Assembly (NCBI GenBank): GCA_009103225.1
Contig: RHPI01002262.1
Location: 519,814-583,813, forward strand
Source of the DNA: Chlorokybus atmophyticus
Taxonomy: Eukaryota > Streptophyta > Chlorokybophyceae > Chlorokybales > Chlorokybaceae
Reading direction: 5' to 3'
DNA: 64,000 nucleotides
Each line of letters begins with the position of its first letter. Position 1 is the first letter of the stretch. The notes beneath the pieces were generated by a model, which made no database searches, had not been told where the DNA came from, and worked only from the letters and a program-made list of their open reading frames with translations. Position numbers and translations under genes: made by a program. Below, piece after piece: positions 61,308 through 64,000 of the stretch.

Positions 61308-64000
61308 TCACGTGGAAGTGCAGTGAACGTTCACCCAATACTTGCCCTCTTGTACACGGGCGCTGTCCTTGTCAAACATGGGGAGCAGCTGGACAATGCC
61401 TCTTACTTGCTCCAGAGTCACGACATCAAGATGTGGACCGCCTCGACGCTTTTCCCATTCCAGAGCGATGCACTTTGTGTCGCTCGTCACATCCAGCTTC
61501 GTGTACCAGCGGACAAACACGACCTCCTTCCACACGCGCTCGCCGCTACCACCCCACACCACCACGCGCAGAAAAAGGAGTGCCTGAGCCCACCACGTCA
61601 CGTTCACACCGTCCTCATCACCTTCCAACTCAAGTGTAGAGAACCAAGGCCGCCCATGGAACATCCCAGTTGCGCGCGCCATGCTGACTCCTGATGTCAT
61701 GTACACCGCTGCGCCTCCGTTCACCACGCGAACAGCACGCCACCCGTCGGCCAACTCCAGTTGTTCCCTCCTCAACCAGCTGTCCAGGGTGGCAGGCAGC
61801 TTGTCGGCAAATGGAGTCTTCAAGGCGACTTGGCGGCTACGCGCAGATCCGCTCCAGTACGGGCTGGACTCCCTCCTTGTCAGCACATCCATCCGTAGCA
61901 ACTTGTCCGTCTTCTCCATGACATTACAGCACTGCTGCCGCGCCTGCGCCATGACCGAGCGCATCTCGGGATCCACGACCATGCCATCCTCTCTCACATA
62001 TTCCGCACAGCTCCATGCCTTCAGGATACGTGCCTGGTAGTCCCGGTTGTTGCCACCACGCGCCCACCGTTTGATATTTTGGGCGTGCGTCTGCTCCATG
62101 CGGTTGGCGCTGAACCAATCTGGGTGTCCACTGCTGACAATTGCCGGCCCAAAATGAGTGAGCTGATGCATCTTCTCGATCTTCCAACCTGACTTCTGTG
62201 CAGAATATGACGACAGTAGCGGATGCAACACTGCAGCTTTGAAGGCAGCCAGCTCGTTGTCGGCTGTGGTCAGGGTCTCTCTTGTGTGTTCATGCGCCTT
62301 CAGCAACTTCTTGTTCCACTGGGCAAGCGATGCGGCAGCAATGGTGAAGAAATCGTTGCCCTCACTGTCGAGCAGCAAACCGTCTGCGAGGACCGGCAGC
62401 AGCTGCAGCACCGCCACTTTCTCCACCACCTGAAAGGAGTGGTCGGACAGGAAGAAATCTACTGTGCTTGTGGGTGCCTTGAAGTGCGAAACCCGCAGAG
62501 TCGCCTTGCATGCATTCAGCCTGTGCACATCTGCTCGTGAGCACGTGTTGTTGGCTTTTGTGTTCAACACAAAAGCAACACCAAAGACGTGCCTGGCCTG
62601 CAGAATCTGTCTCGTGGATGGACGCATTCGTTCCTTCGCGGCGTCGTACACAGCAGCAAGCAGGTGGTCAATGATGCCTCCCAGCACATGCATTGCGTCA
62701 GGGGCAAGACGAGAGTAGCAGTCAGCTCCCGGCACCCGCGACTGTCGCCAACCCCACAGTGCATTCTGTTGCCAAACCACATTGCCTGGTTTCACGGAAA
62801 GCCATTCATCCTCACGAATGCCGGTAATTTGACCATTACCTCCTCGACATGCATGGAGTGCTGCTCTTTGAAAGCCTTGGCTGTCTGGCGTGCATTCCTA
62901 ACACCGCTATGCAGGTCCGCCCGCAGCTGACGTATTGCTGGTGTGTAGAAGGCCTCGGTTCTCAATTCCCGGTCCTCATCCATCTCCAACAGATCTGATT
63001 TGGTGACGAGACAAACATCGCAAGGATGTCGTGTTTGGTTGCCCGACACAGTGCGTGCGAGTGTGGCAGTCTCCTACAACACGACAAACTCAGATGTTCT
63101 ACTGACAACATCCTCCATGCACTGTTTGCTGGCGGGCTGCATCCGGTTACAACCATTCATGCCCACTACCTGCAAATCGCTGATGTAGTTGGCAAGCGCG
63201 GGAAACACACGACGCTCGATGCCATTCGGGTCGATGAGCTGCAGACCTTCCCAACTCGCCCGCTTCACATCCCCTAACACTACATTCAAAGCGTCATGAA
63301 AAATCTCACGTTTTCGAATGGAGAACGATTCCTTGCCCTGCGCCCAGGTGGGATGCCCGGCCACTGCGTGAACCACCGGCAGAAGCGCTATCATAACAAC
63401 CCCCATGTTGCTAGCATACATGTCCCAACTGTAGTTGGCAAGCGATGCCATCAGAGGGTAGCCAGAGCGCTTGCCCGCGCTGTCCAGCGTGGTCTTGTCA
63501 CTGTACAGAATGGCAGGCGCCAAGTAGGACGCTTCCCCCACCTCTCTCCTCAAATCCACCTCCACATCCTTTCACCAATCGCCCGTGGAAGGATGGCCAA
63601 AGCTGCGCTCGTCACCAGTGTACCGGAGACTGAAGCCATTGGCGGCATGTGGATTGCCATACAACCGCGCGAGCCATATTTGCTCCGACCAAGAGCATTA
63701 CTTACTATGCTGGCCTCAGAATAGATACTACATCGATTCTGCATTAGGTACTGCATTTCATAGACCTTGGCCGGCATATATGTGACGCAGATGTCCTGAT
63801 CCTCAGGGTCTCCAGGCTTGCGCAGGTCAGCCGTCACGTAGTTCTGATACGGCAGCACACTCGCATGTGCATATGTGACATGGCTCTGATGGTTGAAGCA
63901 CATGCACCGCACACCGTGAACACACCTCAGACTGAGAGAAAGCAATCGTGGTCCGGAGGTAGCTGGCCGCATGCACACCGGTCTCCCACTGGAGCTCTTC
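61308..64000 (-). CDS. Plavaka/KDZ-like (CACTA superfamily) transposase, partial at window end, with an in-frame TGA
   Basis: RNase H-fold DNA transposase that would excise and insert the element. Phase-consistent exons: 61308-62765 (stop at the left end), 62840-63073, and 63170 upward to at least 63680. The 5' exons run past 64000. Family-like landmarks in order: L-Y-G-N-P-H-A-A-N-G-F and S-T-G-D-W; I-L-Y-S-D-K-T-T-L (the Asp is a catalytic candidate); L-A-N-Y-I-S-D-L; a C-D-V-C-L-V knuckle; P-D-A-M-H-V-L-G-G; then F-G-P-A-I-V-S-S-G-H-P-D-W-F-S-A-N-R-M-E-Q-T, followed by R-D-Y-Q-A-R-I. These match Plavaka-type transposases by memory of the family pattern. Introns 63074-63169 and 62766-62839 have good GT-AG signals and remove what would otherwise be a TAG and a frame change. 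A TGA (63572-63574) directly follows the Trp codon of T-G-D-W, where relatives have a second Trp, so the copy may be dead. Upstream frame joining near 63.68 kb is unresolved. Confidence 0.75.

Larger units (their letters stand above)
52625..64000. mobile_element. Candidate large Plavaka/KDZ-like DNA transposon with OTU and C5-methyltransferase cargo (open at right)
   Basis: The block holds, left to right: orphan gene (-), zinc finger-OTU-RING-like gene (+), zinc finger-Tudor-C5 methyltransferase gene (+), and Plavaka-like transposase (-) running past the window. The identification rests on the transposase. Known KDZ/Plavaka and related CACTA-superfamily elements often carry extra genes, including peptidases and DNA-modifying enzymes, so the set fits such an element. 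No terminal inverted repeats or target-site duplication were identified, so the borders are guesses. 53-bp repeats lie left of it, and GTACCAT palindromes at 54.7 and 59.2 kb lie inside it. Confidence 0.5.

Overview
This window is nuclear DNA from an intron-rich green alga or other early-branching member of the plant lineage. The evidence is many short spliced genes (GT-AG plus an unusual share of GC-AG introns), a D-type cyclin with an LxCxE motif, an Aurora kinase, a plant-like choline monooxygenase, a ferroportin, CWC21 and ENY2 homologues, AAACCCTA 'telo-box' motifs in promoters, and TGCATGC-rich, microsatellite-rich spacers. I cannot name the species. Exon models were assembled by eye from splice consensus, reading phase and family conservation. 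Exons said to be phase-consistent join without breaking frame.

Layout. 5.3-15.2 kb: cyclin D (+), Aurora kinase (-), a TMEM70-like mitochondrial protein (+), and a short-chain dehydrogenase resembling Gram-positive sorbitol-6-phosphate dehydrogenase (-). 15.2-23.2 kb: gene-poor, with an AT-rich island, unidentified exons, microsatellites and hairpins. 23.3-28 kb: an Erf4/GOLGA7-like membrane protein (-) and choline monooxygenase (+). 28.8-37.5 kb: a kelch/coiled-coil protein (-) divergent from ferroportin (+). 38-43 kb: decayed DNA, comprising a dead copy of a CWC21 exon and a multiply broken MFSD5-type molybdate transporter pseudogene. 43.7-48.7 kb: CWC21 (-) and ENY2 (+), the latter with a poly-T tract of more than 500 nt in an intron. 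49-52.6 kb: gene-poor, with an assembly gap and about 53-bp tandem repeats.

52.6-64.0 kb is the most unusual part. A gene-dense, intron-containing block carries an orphan gene (-), a zinc finger/OTU protease/RING-like gene (+), a zinc finger/Tudor-like/C5 DNA methyltransferase gene (+), and a Plavaka/KDZ-like (CACTA superfamily) transposase (-) running off the window end. I read this as a large DNA transposon, or a remnant, with ubiquitin- and chromatin-related cargo. The methyltransferase and transposase have apparent breaks, and the OTU gene is split by a 1-nt problem in an A10 run.

Outside the block, host genes mostly alternate strands, giving divergent promoters (10.1-10.4, 25-26, 33.4-33.6 and 46.2-46.9 kb) and convergent 3' ends. 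The recognisable genes cover cell-cycle control, iron export, glycine betaine synthesis, splicing and transcription/mRNA export. They are ordinary housekeeping neighbours, not one pathway.
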